Shown: one piece after another, positions 31,701 through 39,510 of the stretch
Layout of the letters: each line of letters begins with the position of its first letter
Position numbering within the stretch: position 1 is the stretch's first letter
NCBI GenBank assembly: GCA_028289525.1
Contig: JANQPJ010000152.1
Location: forward strand, 1-42,397
Length of the DNA: 42,397 nucleotides
Direction: 5' to 3'
From: Pirellulales bacterium
Lineage (GTDB): Bacteria > Planctomycetota > Planctomycetia > Pirellulales > JAGQOS01
The notes under the pieces: generated by a model
The model's database searches: none
Seen by the model: the letters and a program-made list of their open reading frames with translations, nothing else
What the model was told of the DNA's origin: nothing
Program-made: the position numbers and the translations under genes

Positions 31701-32828
31701 CCGCCCTTCCGACCACTTCAGGTCAGGCAGCCGGATCCGTGGCAAGCGCCAAGCGCCTGCGGCAACCGGCGGTGCAATCGCCAGCAAACGAATCGTCTGT
31801 CCCGTCCCAACCAGCGGTTCCGGCAACTGCAATACCACCTGATTCTCGGTCTGCTCGGCAGACGATTCGGCCACCCAGGCAATTTTCTGCTCGCCATAGC
31901 GGGCAGCGACAAGCCTGAGCGTTGGCGCCAGCGAGACGCGAATCGCATGCAGGGGACGCTCGGGATCGTCGATCGCAAATTGGGCCGAAACCTCGACCCC
32001 ACGAGGAGAAAAATCGTACGTGGTCGCTTCCCGCACGGCCGCTCGGGCAGTCGACGCGGCAACCTCCTGACCACGACGAATACGCAACTCAAACTGGGCC
32101 CGTGCCCCGGGCTCTAACCGCCACTGTCGGCGATGGCCGGCAACCGGGCCCACGTCGCTTACCAATCCACCGGCCAATACAGGGCGATCGCCCTCAGGCA
32201 GATTGATCATGATCCGCTGTAGCGGGCAAGGCACCAAGGCCAAATCGTATTGCAAGTCGTCCTGTTGTCCAACGGCTCGCTGCGTCCACTCGATGTGAAG
32301 CTGCCCAGGGTGCTCGACCATCAGGGCCAGCTCTCCGTTCGGCTGGAGGCCCAAACGCGCAGGCTGTCCATCGCTGTCTTGCCAAACAGCTTGTTCGATT
32401 GCTAACCGGCAAGGCCCCAAAGGCAACGACACCGCCCGATCGCCCTGGTGCGAAATTTCCAGCAGCGCCTGACCGATCAAGTTCCCGGCGTCGTCCAAAC
32501 GAGCTTCATATCGGGCCTGAGTAACGCGCGACATGACCAAGTCGGGCACGCCTGCCGCGGCCGCTCGCGCGCGCCGCAAGAGGGCATCGAACTGGTCAGG
32601 CGCGATCGGCAGATACGGCTCCTTGCCGAGTGGCCAATCGTCGATCCGATCGGCCGGCGCGAAAATCCGTCGATACTCGATCTCACGCGGTGCGTGGCTG
32701 GCAGGTTCGGCCGCTTGAGCCCCACACGTGCCAACCAGCCATACTAATCCCACGACAACTTGGCGCGCTAGCCAGCTCAACAGCAGCGGCCGGTGGCCGC
32801 TCGCGAAACGCTTGTCTGGCGTGCTCAT
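25704..32828 (-). CDS. Giant (2374 aa) secreted/membrane protein of unknown function; apparent fusion of two homologous units
   Basis: Continuous ORF with N-terminal signal ('VVVGLVWLVGTCGAQA'), internal TM cluster, internal second signal-like segment, and C-terminal TMs. The 4-bp ATGA overlap with the upstream gene supports translation. Confidence 0.85.
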   Translation of the reverse strand: MSTPDKRFASGHRPLLLSWLARQVVVGLVWLVGTCGAQAAEPASHAPREIEYRRIFAPADRIDDWPLGKEPYLPIAPDQFDALLRRARAAAAGVPDLVMSRVTQARYEARLDDAGNLIGQALLEISHQGDRAVSLPLGPCRLAIEQAVWQDSDGQPARLGLQPNGELALMVEHPGQLHIEWTQRAVGQQDDLQYDLALVPCPLQRIMINLPEGDRPVLAGGLVSDVGPVAGHRRQWRLEPGARAQFELRIRRGQEVAASTARAAVREATTYDFSPRGVEVSAQFAIDDPERPLHAIRVSLAPTLRLVAARYGEQKIAWVAESSAEQTENQVVLQLPEPLVGTGQTIRLLAIAPPVAAGAWRLPRIRLPDLKWSEGRIEMMIPRPLVLEQLDTQGCTQTRTLRLPEPRLGELIELQQFQEDCQVQVVVRRDETKLQVRQGTTIEVGASEVVGQMTAQLTVDGAPQFTLDAKFPQDWIIDSITSVPEEAIADWSMRRGKDGSGEVAIRLAKGLAVGRTLKIVARGHLRRSNLDELLPALRLRMLDFQQAQLAADWLLVRASDPYRLASEGDERLLQVDPATLEVETVELLNGPWSGMLFDHGADTRRLAFRLVTAGARYEAALALEAQVENDSLTESLVIRCTPIESRIDRLLVHFTQRRANPWRWTLATDGEPQLSAQRILVAEGTEEASPQGETWEIVLRQARSVPFEIRATCTVPVKPAMAIGLAGLPQAASQSATVSVMAGRRFAVGLANERLEPIPPEPWADEKTTAARMVFRYEPARDALQGAPVAIRVQRRSHVSPGSSAWVWNCDVQSQYARDGKAIHSACYAIENIGHRQVRLSWPAELRFRSAWLDGTLVKPTQHLGGQREIAIPLPTGERFPQLVVRYETEQLAGSLTRSERPLVPQIDLPVIRRQWTLWVPSGYTVRSADASWLESVPWRERIFGPLARTASLPFHPGRLTDWSTMFSVEPAAERDRAWVRALLERLGQALPADDSGRQLTWGAWLEMAESLQTVGPRRTAVWEPLLVDEQSLAAGEILPEGLVPWQDVHGPSLQQAVEILQRAKLALLVAPGAVVLTTEVEAATRANRAPLLPEVAAYAFEASGKQGHLATTPDRPWVAVADWNEAGGLVKLPWTSTGIPRLPRQGWNAFRVADWSPETTTVQVVDRVAIQALSGASFLFAFAMVLWGSRRQARLGWLALAASGTLALAMPVIYAPIATGAVLGSLAALALQAIALHDSGRRKLPATTASLALLLSIAPEAVFGQTVPEPVQASDQMRPEVKIHRVFIPIDDDRKPTGGMYQVPESLLHDLTRRAETVSGVPRGWLLTAADYRLRLVRGMDEDAPQMVQARAVFSITVLHRNRPIRIALDPRDLAHRPLVAQVDGRDQPLAWDVEGGYCELPGQPSGEHRVTIQFRPKLLATPTGTRVDFRVPRLPSSTIAVEAAVGQSQPRLPGIAGAVRLDRAAGMLRGRLGSAKRIQADWAVAPHGATQALRFDALQLLWLDVRPGTVVLSARFKLRVSQGELTRLRIEADPRLRLLPAPPDAPVRLIETIPGVRTTYVWELKRPAQDQVVFEGRWLLRGVSGVGKLSLPFLRLLDTATTERLLGVSVDKSLESEVKAAEGKLQPTDVMEFFGHWGIEHQPPQRAYALDSQTVGWTLATWPQSPQMTAQQTLALSFRRRSALVAYEVAIETRRGFYLRQMLAIPKELVVDSVSVTQNRTEQAVRWSRTDDGTLTVFLKQPLSGTHRLRLTGNIPVPATQRFTVPKIALRSASGEVAPQGLLGPLRLNVYRLPEVLVDLPDDGLASLDQPKRRPAHAAGRWVASFLVLPDAVPLGFRVSANEPKVQSTLVTRMVPRGDRWAVEVDYRAEVEQGRLDAIYFDLPAWFANSPEVAPAADTVLADLPGQPHQRLIVRPRQALAGKVAFRMNFPLDLEAGQSLRVPEIVPIGPGNVQRYVVLPKQTGEKQITWRTRGLQPAKPPWLMPQRLESYLVFGRDFSAVPQMSGATLGTPQIELADVSITWQADGRMHAVATFDLEPAGLAECRIRFPKQFELLQAMVADQPASLRRAGSGDWRVATISRRLPQRVAVLFSGAIERLADQQVRLVVPELWAHGKPIPVTRGLWTVSGPAGYRPIQASRGDQIGVVSAAGQRVESMGRLLSRAADIDQRQSAEEIQRWYWPWARRFLASERALVHAIAAAGRETISREVQTTATTAHDEQLRLARRLGVMAQYAKLRGETSTVSQLGNLYRDLHRGTASRWSEPGTAWQPVVEVDYAEPDRGDWLWRWLVVLGLATSLGIAVRGCHLATMGEWLWRWPHLMVAIVGLVWWLWLAPSVVGLALMFVGLYLAVRRAWNAGEAPVLLLILVLFP
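32784..32810. repeat. Dispersed repeat B copy inside the 5' end of the 2374-aa CDS
   Basis: cagcggccggtggccgctcgcgaaacg; exact reverse complement of 2596-2622. Confidence 0.9.
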
Positions 32829-35800
32829 CGGTTCGATTCCGTCGGATGCAGCGCGACAGTGGTCGCCGCAGACGATGGGGACGAACCGCCTGACTCGTAG
32901 ACCGACTCCACCGCACTGGGGGTAAGAATCATGCTCGAGATAGGCCCTGAGGCGGGCCGCCGCCGTTTTTGTTGCAACAGCACATATCGCAACAGCCCGG
33001 CCAGTAACACCAACACAACTCCCACGGTCGCGGCTCGACCAACCTGGATTGCCAAGTCAGGCTGACTCACCCCCGCAACCAGCAACAGCATCGCGAGCGC
33101 CACCAAAACGGCCGGCCGACGGGCTACCGGGAGATAGACCAGCAACAGCCCTACGGCCAGGGTAATCCCCGAAATGACAAACAACACGGCCCCGCGGCTG
33201 GCAGTGTGCACTTGCAACACTGGCGGGGAATCGAGTGAGAAAAACAGATATCGAGTGGCCGAGGCCGGAATCTGGCCAGGGGATTTTGCGCCCGCCCAAG
33301 CTTCTAATTGCTGATCGCTCAAGACCGGCCGGCGACTCCAGAGCCAGCTTTCGCGATCCCAAAGATCGAGTTGAGTAAACGACTGGGCCGCCGACAACAC
33401 GGCCTCGCGCGGCGGCAAAACAAGCTGCCAATAGGTTTGGCCATTCCATTGGCTATCCAACATCTGGACTGATGCCAGTTGCAGCGCACCGCGCGGCGGT
33501 TGATCGAACAAATGGTAACGAAGTTCGAGGTGGTGCTGCGTCGCCAAATCGCCCGACGGTAACGACACCACCAGCGTCCCGCTCACCGCTTTGGCAGCTT
33601 GCAACGCCCCGTCTAACAGCACTTCAACTTCATCAGGAGTTACGCCCGAGGGAAGTCGCAAGCGGATTTTCGAGGCGGTCGAGGTAAACCGATAGACTAC
33701 CCGATCTTGACGGGCAGAACCGTTGAGCCAAGTTTGCACCCAGAGCCGATGCACCAACGTTGCCCCGTCATCCGACCGGTCTTCGAGTTCCAAGATCAAC
33801 GGAACCTGGGCCGCTCGTGTTTTGGTCTGCAACACCAGCGACTCGCTACTGCCTGCAGGTCCAGCCAACCAAGCTGCCTGAGAATCGTTTTTGCCTAGTT
33901 TGGTGCGCAACCCGGACTCTGGCTTCACGGTCACTTGGGCCGAAACAAACTGGCCCTCGATCGGAACGACCAGGGGAACCGCTTCGCGCACGGTACTACG
34001 GGGTTCGAGCCTGGGCAACGGGTGTTGATAGCGCACTAGCAGGTTGCAGGTTCCAATGCGAGCCGGGGGCGGCAACGCAACACGCACCATGGTTGCTGGG
34101 CTTGGTTGCTCTTGATTGGCAACCGGTTCCAACAACTTGAACGGCAGGGGGTTGCCTTCGAAGATTAACTCCGCGCGTCCGTCAACCGCCAACCCAGCCG
34201 GCAGTCGTAGGTCGACGTGATCAATCGGTTCATGACGCACTCGATAGACGATGCGTTGCCGGATGTCGGCCGTGGTCTTGCTCACCGCAATTTGGGCATT
34301 GGTCTCAACCGTGATTTCCTGGGGATGGACCGTCATCTGCGCCACAAAACTTGCTTGTTCTGCCTGAGCCCGATAGTAAAGCGGTTCCTGTTGGCGCACT
34401 GGCAATTCGATTTCAGGCGCTACATGCTGTGGTAATAGCCCGACCATCTTGTCGGCTAATGGAACTAGCTCGACATTGTCTGCCGGCTGGACGACCAGCA
34501 TGGCCGGCTCGGAGGAAGTCGCCCTAGGCACTGGCAACACCAACTGGAGGCGCTCGGCATCGGCCTCAACCGGCTGCACCCCGGCCAGTTCTAAAGTGAC
34601 CGGTTGGGTCGAAGGCCGCTTGAGCGGCACAATCAACTCTCCTTCGTCCGTAATCACCACCCCATCTTTATCCACCAGGTGATCCGGTCCGACCTCGACA
34701 TTTTTCCAGCCTTGCATCGCGATCGTAAAGGCAAACACCTTGGCGCCTCGAATCGAATAGCGAAGCTTTCCTTGCAACACGGTCCGATTGGCATCGACAT
34801 GAACCAGATATTCCGGTTCAACCCTAGTTTGCGTGCTTCGCGGAATGACGCGAGCAGGCAGCGAGAAGGGTTGGCTGAAGTATTCAAAAGCGGCCGCCAA
34901 CCGTTCTCGGCTTAACGCCTCGGGCACCTCTTCCACTTGGCGGACGTTGCGCGACTGGCCCCAAAGCACCTGCCAGTCGTCGCGCACCACGACCGCCACG
35001 TGGCCCCATTGCCTCACCGCGTCGACCACCTGAAAACCGGCCATCTCAAGCGTTTTATCGGCCGCGGAAAGATCGAGCGACCGGTCAACGGTAATCCGCA
35101 CCGGCAGCGATTCGCCGGTCGGTTCATCGAGCCGGACCTCGACTTCGCGTCCTCGATCGGCCGCGTTTTCGTCGGCCGCGCTAATTTGCGCAACCGAATA
35201 GCCGTTGTGAACCGTCTGGACCAACGTGGCCTGAGGAGGCAGCCGTACCCGAAACGTATCGAATTGGCCGCCAAAGCTGCGGACCAACAGTCGGGCTTCG
35301 GAACGAATGTTCGGACCGTTCACGCGCACGACAACGTCGCCGGTCGCTTCCAAGGCCGTGGGAGCGGTCGAGCCCTGACGTTCGGCACTATGCCAGGAGA
35401 ATTCTAGTAGACCATCGAGTCCCAGCGCCGAGAACAGGGTATTGTTGCCTTGGGCCTTGGCCGCCTGCAACTGGCCACCTTCGACCAGCCGGCCCACGGC
35501 CTTGGCCATGGCGACCTCCAAAGCCAACTCCGAATGGGTCGCCCGAGGCACCTGAAGCTTTAAGGTCGACAGCTCGCCTTGATGTTCGATGGGCACCAAC
35601 AGTTCGAGTTCCACTTGGTGCAGCGCCTCGTCGGCCTTGGCGTCTGGTTGCTCGTCCGCGCGCAGCCACAACACATAGCCAGCCCCTGGTTCGAAATCCA
35701 GATAGCGCGCGCCCGACTCAGGCTTGGCTAACGGCTTGGCCAACACGGCGCGCTGCATTCCGATCGGCACCCGAACCCAATTGGACCGATGCAAGCGGAT

Positions 35801-36130
35801 GCCAAGTTCGACTTTCAACGCAGCCCGATCCTGTTTGGCATGACCGGTGATTTTGAGCGTCTGCAAACTAAAACGCGGCTGTGCCTGGTCTTCTTCTAGC
35901 CCTTGCAACATACGACGGGCTTTGACAAAAGCCTGATAACTGAAATTCAATACCGCCTGGAGTTGGCCCTGCTCGTCTTCGAGCAGGTAGGTATCAGGTT
36001 CGAGTTCGCGGACCTCGCCCTTGGCAACCTCGGCCGGTTTGGGCGAGGGCTCTTGGGCACACAGTTCCGGCGGGCGAATCGACAGCACGAGAACCGCGAA
36101 AACAAGCGTAACAGCGTGAAAAGCTTGCAC
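32825..36130 (-). CDS. Large (1101 aa) secreted/membrane protein of unknown function, related to the downstream giant protein
   Basis: Signal peptide 'AVTLVFAVLVLSIRPPELCAQ', long beta-rich ectodomain, C-terminal TMs 'VLFVISGITLAVGLLLVYL..AVLVALAMLLLVAGV..VGVVLVLLAGLLRYVLL'. Confidence 0.87.
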   Translation of the reverse strand: MQAFHAVTLVFAVLVLSIRPPELCAQEPSPKPAEVAKGEVRELEPDTYLLEDEQGQLQAVLNFSYQAFVKARRMLQGLEEDQAQPRFSLQTLKITGHAKQDRAALKVELGIRLHRSNWVRVPIGMQRAVLAKPLAKPESGARYLDFEPGAGYVLWLRADEQPDAKADEALHQVELELLVPIEHQGELSTLKLQVPRATHSELALEVAMAKAVGRLVEGGQLQAAKAQGNNTLFSALGLDGLLEFSWHSAERQGSTAPTALEATGDVVVRVNGPNIRSEARLLVRSFGGQFDTFRVRLPPQATLVQTVHNGYSVAQISAADENAADRGREVEVRLDEPTGESLPVRITVDRSLDLSAADKTLEMAGFQVVDAVRQWGHVAVVVRDDWQVLWGQSRNVRQVEEVPEALSRERLAAAFEYFSQPFSLPARVIPRSTQTRVEPEYLVHVDANRTVLQGKLRYSIRGAKVFAFTIAMQGWKNVEVGPDHLVDKDGVVITDEGELIVPLKRPSTQPVTLELAGVQPVEADAERLQLVLPVPRATSSEPAMLVVQPADNVELVPLADKMVGLLPQHVAPEIELPVRQQEPLYYRAQAEQASFVAQMTVHPQEITVETNAQIAVSKTTADIRQRIVYRVRHEPIDHVDLRLPAGLAVDGRAELIFEGNPLPFKLLEPVANQEQPSPATMVRVALPPPARIGTCNLLVRYQHPLPRLEPRSTVREAVPLVVPIEGQFVSAQVTVKPESGLRTKLGKNDSQAAWLAGPAGSSESLVLQTKTRAAQVPLILELEDRSDDGATLVHRLWVQTWLNGSARQDRVVYRFTSTASKIRLRLPSGVTPDEVEVLLDGALQAAKAVSGTLVVSLPSGDLATQHHLELRYHLFDQPPRGALQLASVQMLDSQWNGQTYWQLVLPPREAVLSAAQSFTQLDLWDRESWLWSRRPVLSDQQLEAWAGAKSPGQIPASATRYLFFSLDSPPVLQVHTASRGAVLFVISGITLAVGLLLVYLPVARRPAVLVALAMLLLVAGVSQPDLAIQVGRAATVGVVLVLLAGLLRYVLLQQKRRRPASGPISSMILTPSAVESVYESGGSSPSSAATTVALHPTESNR

Positions 36131-36328
36131 AATCAGCGAAGGGTGTTAGAACACATTTCAAAACCAGTAAAAGTAACGCAGGATCGCGGGATTTCGCCAC
36201 CAAATCCAGGTTTTGAAACTGGCTCTAGAACTGCCGCGACCTGGGTCCGGAACATTCCCGTGCCGATTCAGACCGGCAAAATGCCCATAGGAGAGCAGGC
36301 CGTCAAAACCGCACAGGTATCTTCCAGT

Positions 36329-37105
36329 TTACTCTGGCGAATCTAACAAAGCCATCATTTGCCGATGAATCGTGGGGCCTGCGGCCGCGACAAATTTGGG
36401 ATTCCAGAGGTCAAACGCCCCCCCATCGCGGGCTGTGAGCTGTCCGCCGGCCTCGATGACCAACAAACAGCCAGCCGCCACGTCCCAGGCTTTCACGTCG
36501 CTGGCCCAGCAGACGTCGTAGCGGCCAGCCGCCAAATAGGCCAGATTCAGCGCCGCCGAGCCCCCCCGGCGCACCGCCTGACACTTGGGCAACACGCGGA
36601 CAAACTCATCAATGGCCGGCAACTGCTTGTCGACCCGATGGGGAAAACTGGCCGCCACCAGGGCCTCGGAAAATTCGGCCACCTGGCTCGTCCGCAGCTG
36701 GTTGCCGTTGAGCGTCGCCCCTTGGCCCCGTTGGGCTACGAAACACTCATCCAGCATCGGGTCGAACACCGCACCAACCAGGCTCTGGCCTTGATGGACC
36801 AACGCCACGCTGGTCGCATAGTGGGGAATGCCGTGTGCGTAGTTGGTCGTCCCGTCGAGTGGGTCGACTACCCAGCAATACTCGGCCAGCGGCTCGGCTG
36901 CCCGAGGCCCCTCTTCGCCAACAAAGCCATGGTCGGGAAAGTGTTGGGCCAACAATTCCTGAATCGCCTGCTGAGCGGCAAGATCGGCATCGGTTACCAA
37001 ATCGGCAGGCCCTTTATATCGGGCTTGAAAACGGCCCAAGTGCTCAAGCAACACCTGACCGCCAAGTCGGGCTGCCCGTTCGCAAATCGTTCGTTCGTGA
37101 GACAT
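36329..37105 (-). CDS. Inositol monophosphatase family protein
   Basis: 'DLVTDADLAAQQAIQELL', 'GEEGPRA', 'WVVDPLDGTTNYAHGIPHYATSVAL', 'WASDVKAWDVAAGCLLVIEAGG'. Start set at MSHERTICERAARLGG because the longer ORF runs through a repeat. Confidence 0.92.
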   Translation of the reverse strand: MSHERTICERAARLGGQVLLEHLGRFQARYKGPADLVTDADLAAQQAIQELLAQHFPDHGFVGEEGPRAAEPLAEYCWVVDPLDGTTNYAHGIPHYATSVALVHQGQSLVGAVFDPMLDECFVAQRGQGATLNGNQLRTSQVAEFSEALVAASFPHRVDKQLPAIDEFVRVLPKCQAVRRGGSAALNLAYLAAGRYDVCWASDVKAWDVAAGCLLVIEAGGQLTARDGGAFDLWNPKFVAAAGPTIHRQMMALLDSPE

Positions 37106-37107
37106 TT

Positions 37108-37322
37108 GAGCGTTTTTTCCGTTGTTAGTTGTTGGTGAGTGGTGAGTGGTGAGTGGTGAGTGGTACGCGCTCGCGCGTTGCTTAATCCTTGGAAATTGGA
37201 TATTGGGTGTTTTTCTTTGACGCAAAGGAAATGTCCAATATTCAACAAGGAACGCCCAACGATCCAAGTAATTCAAAACGCGCGAGCGCGTCTCCCTCCA
37301 CCCTAAACCCTCCACCGCGTCC
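37108..37322 (-). repeat. About 200-bp composite dispersed repeat, inverted relative to the copy at 437-634
   Basis: Reverse complement closely matches 437-634, including 'ttttgaattacttgga.cgttgggcgttccttgttgaatattggac' and 'aagcaacgcgcgagcgcgtaccactcacca'. Confidence 0.85.
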
Positions 37323-37624
37323 TTCCACCGCGCAAAACCTACCGGGGGGGCAACCGCCGACCAAGAGATATGTGTACCGGTAAATTTTAACGACAATCAG
37401 GGAAGCCTGAGTGTAAAGACCAAAAAGTTTCAAAAAAGAGTCTGCTTGGCATTCGAGTTTTCTATCCAAAAGACTGGACATCCAGCGCCAAATCTGTATG
37501 ATCGAATCTTAGTGAACGAAGAGGGTGTCGAGTTTTCATCTAGCGAGAGTTTATTCACGGCAGCATACGCCTTATTTTTATTCATCTCAGCTTCGTTGGT
37601 GCATTCGGCCTCTTCTCTGTTCCG

Positions 37625-37665
37625 GCCCCGTCGACTTACGCTTGCGTAGGCGGCGGGGTTTTTTT
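37625..37665 (+). terminator. GC hairpin followed by T7, terminator-like
   Basis: ggccccgtcgacttacgcttgcgtaggcggcggggttttttt. Confidence 0.6.
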
Positions 37666-37709
37666 ATTTCTAGAGCAGATCCAGCGTAAGTGTGACGATG
37701 TAGGCCTCG

Positions 37710-38459
37710 ATGGCATCTACTGTGTGGCAACTCGACGACCAGAGCGCCGCGCTGACTCAACCAGGGTTGCGCGCCAACTTTCAGCTCTCCAATCCTCAAC
37801 AGGGAATTGTGGAGTGCCAGGTAGCCGACGCGCGTCTCGACGCCAAGTTGTTGCAGGGCGCTCGCCTCGACCCGGCGACCGCAGGCTGCCAGTTGCTCGA
37901 GGCATACGTTCGGCAAAACGATTTGATCGCCAGCTACACACTCGGACAAGAACAGCCTTTTGAGTTGAAACACTATTGGCGTGGCTTGCCGTCTAACAGC
38001 ACGTCGACTCTGGCCGCCCTGGAACTGATCAGTTCGATGCAAACCGAGCTGCTCGATGCGCTGCCGCGATGCGTGGTAGGTAGTCGCTTAGCGGCCGTCC
38101 AATCCGTGCTGATTTGGAAATCGGTGGAGGACGACTGGCAACCGTTGGAAATCGAGCCAGAAAGTTCGCACATGTTCGCCCACCATCAGGTGCCGGCTGG
38201 CGTGCTCTGGCGTTTCAAAGCGCCTCAGGTAAGCTACTTAGAACTGATCCCGCCTGGCGACGCCCAACAGTTGCGGTTGGCTCGAACGGCCAACGGTGCC
38301 GTAACTTCGCAATGGCAAATTTTTGCCCGACCGCTTGAAAAGGGAGTAATCCTCCGCTCGCGCCTGTATGGCGTGTTGGTGGAACAAGCCACCGACCTCG
38401 ACCAAGCTCAGCATTGGTGGCAAGCTCTTGAGTCGAGCCAACTGCCTTTGACGGTGTAA
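37710..38459 (+). CDS. Conserved hypothetical protein
   Basis: 250-codon ORF, no competing frame of better quality; well-structured soluble protein composition. Confidence 0.7.
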   Translation: MASTVWQLDDQSAALTQPGLRANFQLSNPQQGIVECQVADARLDAKLLQGARLDPATAGCQLLEAYVRQNDLIASYTLGQEQPFELKHYWRGLPSNSTSTLAALELISSMQTELLDALPRCVVGSRLAAVQSVLIWKSVEDDWQPLEIEPESSHMFAHHQVPAGVLWRFKAPQVSYLELIPPGDAQQLRLARTANGAVTSQWQIFARPLEKGVILRSRLYGVLVEQATDLDQAQHWWQALESSQLPLTV

Positions 38460-38655
38460 AAAGTTTTTAGTTCTTGGTTTTTAGTTCTTAGTTTTCATGA
38501 TCGAAAGTGGCGCTGTCCAACTAGAGCGAGTCGCTCTTTACCATAGCAGGCACGGCCTAGCTTCCACCAAGATTTTCCGACGAAACACGACTACGAATCA
38601 TCCAAAATTGCTCTAAGGCCGTTGGATTCGCGCGACCATCCATCAAAGTTGCATT

Positions 38656-39291
38656 TCAAAGCCGACTCGATTGAGCAAGCTTCGGTCGGGCGGTTCGCGC
38701 TGCACCGTTGAGTTGGAAACAGGGCAACTGGGCAATCTCAACCATTTCCGCCAAGCCTTCAGAGACCAATTCTTGTCCGGTGATATACCGGCCTGGATGA
38801 ATCCACTTATCCAAATGCCCGCGTGGCATCCCAAACAGCTTGGCCAGCAGTTCGTCCATCTCTTCCTCAAGATGTCCGAAATGGCGTGCCCATTCGGCCG
38901 CTTCGCCCAGCCCCACGTGTTCTTCGCTCTGCCATTTCATGGGATGAAACAGCAACACGCTAAACGGAGTCACCAGCCGGCGTTCACACGCGGCAAAGGG
39001 CCACAACATGGCCGAAGAGCACTCGCCTGTCACGATCCCGGTCACTTTCAGACCGCGCAATTTCATAATCGACATGAGCGAAAGCGACGTGTAAGGACTG
39101 CCGCCTGGCGAATCGATATACATCAGACATTCGCCGCCTGGCTCGACGCCTAGCAGTTTTTCCGTGATGTCACTTTCGTGGTCGGTTAAGTCGCCAATCA
39201 CGGCAATCTCGACCGGGCCTTCTTGAATTGCATCTTCGGCCATCAATCGTGTATTCCTCAGGTTACTGAAGCCAACTTCGCTAAACTCCAT
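38656..39291 (-). CDS. ClpP-like / SDH-family peptidase homologue (crotonase fold)
   Basis: 'CLMYIDSPGGSPYTSLSLMSIMKLRGLKVTGIVTGECSSAMLWPFAACERRLVTPFSVLLFHPM' aligns with ClpP IxSPGG / Ser / His regions. Start may be 39243 (MAEDAIQEG). Confidence 0.82.
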   Translation of the reverse strand: MEFSEVGFSNLRNTRLMAEDAIQEGPVEIAVIGDLTDHESDITEKLLGVEPGGECLMYIDSPGGSPYTSLSLMSIMKLRGLKVTGIVTGECSSAMLWPFAACERRLVTPFSVLLFHPMKWQSEEHVGLGEAAEWARHFGHLEEEMDELLAKLFGMPRGHLDKWIHPGRYITGQELVSEGLAEMVEIAQLPCFQLNGAARTARPKLAQSSRL

Positions 39292-39435
39292 CGTACACGT
39301 ATTTTTCTAATCGGGCTACGAATTGGGTACCCTGGAAGCCGAAATTTCCTGCCCTTGAAAGCCCGACTTTTTCGATTATAACGCTTATCCCGTGGGACCA
39401 CTGGCCAGGAAAACTGCAGAGTCAACGATTCTACA

Positions 39436-39510
39436 AAAGCAGCGGTCGGTGACCGCTCGCGAAACGGCTAGACTCTCCCGTTTCGCGAGCGGCCGCCGGC
39501 CGCTGCTTTT
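39436..39510. repeat. Inverted pair of dispersed repeat B forming a long hairpin
   Basis: aaaagcagcggtcggtgaccgctcgcgaaacgg ... ccgtttcgcgagcggccgccggccgctgctttt, three mismatches between arms. Confidence 0.85.

Noticed and set aside
37134-37161. Heptamer array considered as a CRISPR or iteron array
   Set aside because: No spacers, unit too short, and copies are contiguous; no cas or rep genes nearby.
38460-38500. Direct repeat tttttagttcttgg/tttttagttcttag after the 37710 gene
   Set aside because: Short, AT-rich and degenerate; insufficient to call a regulatory or mobile element.
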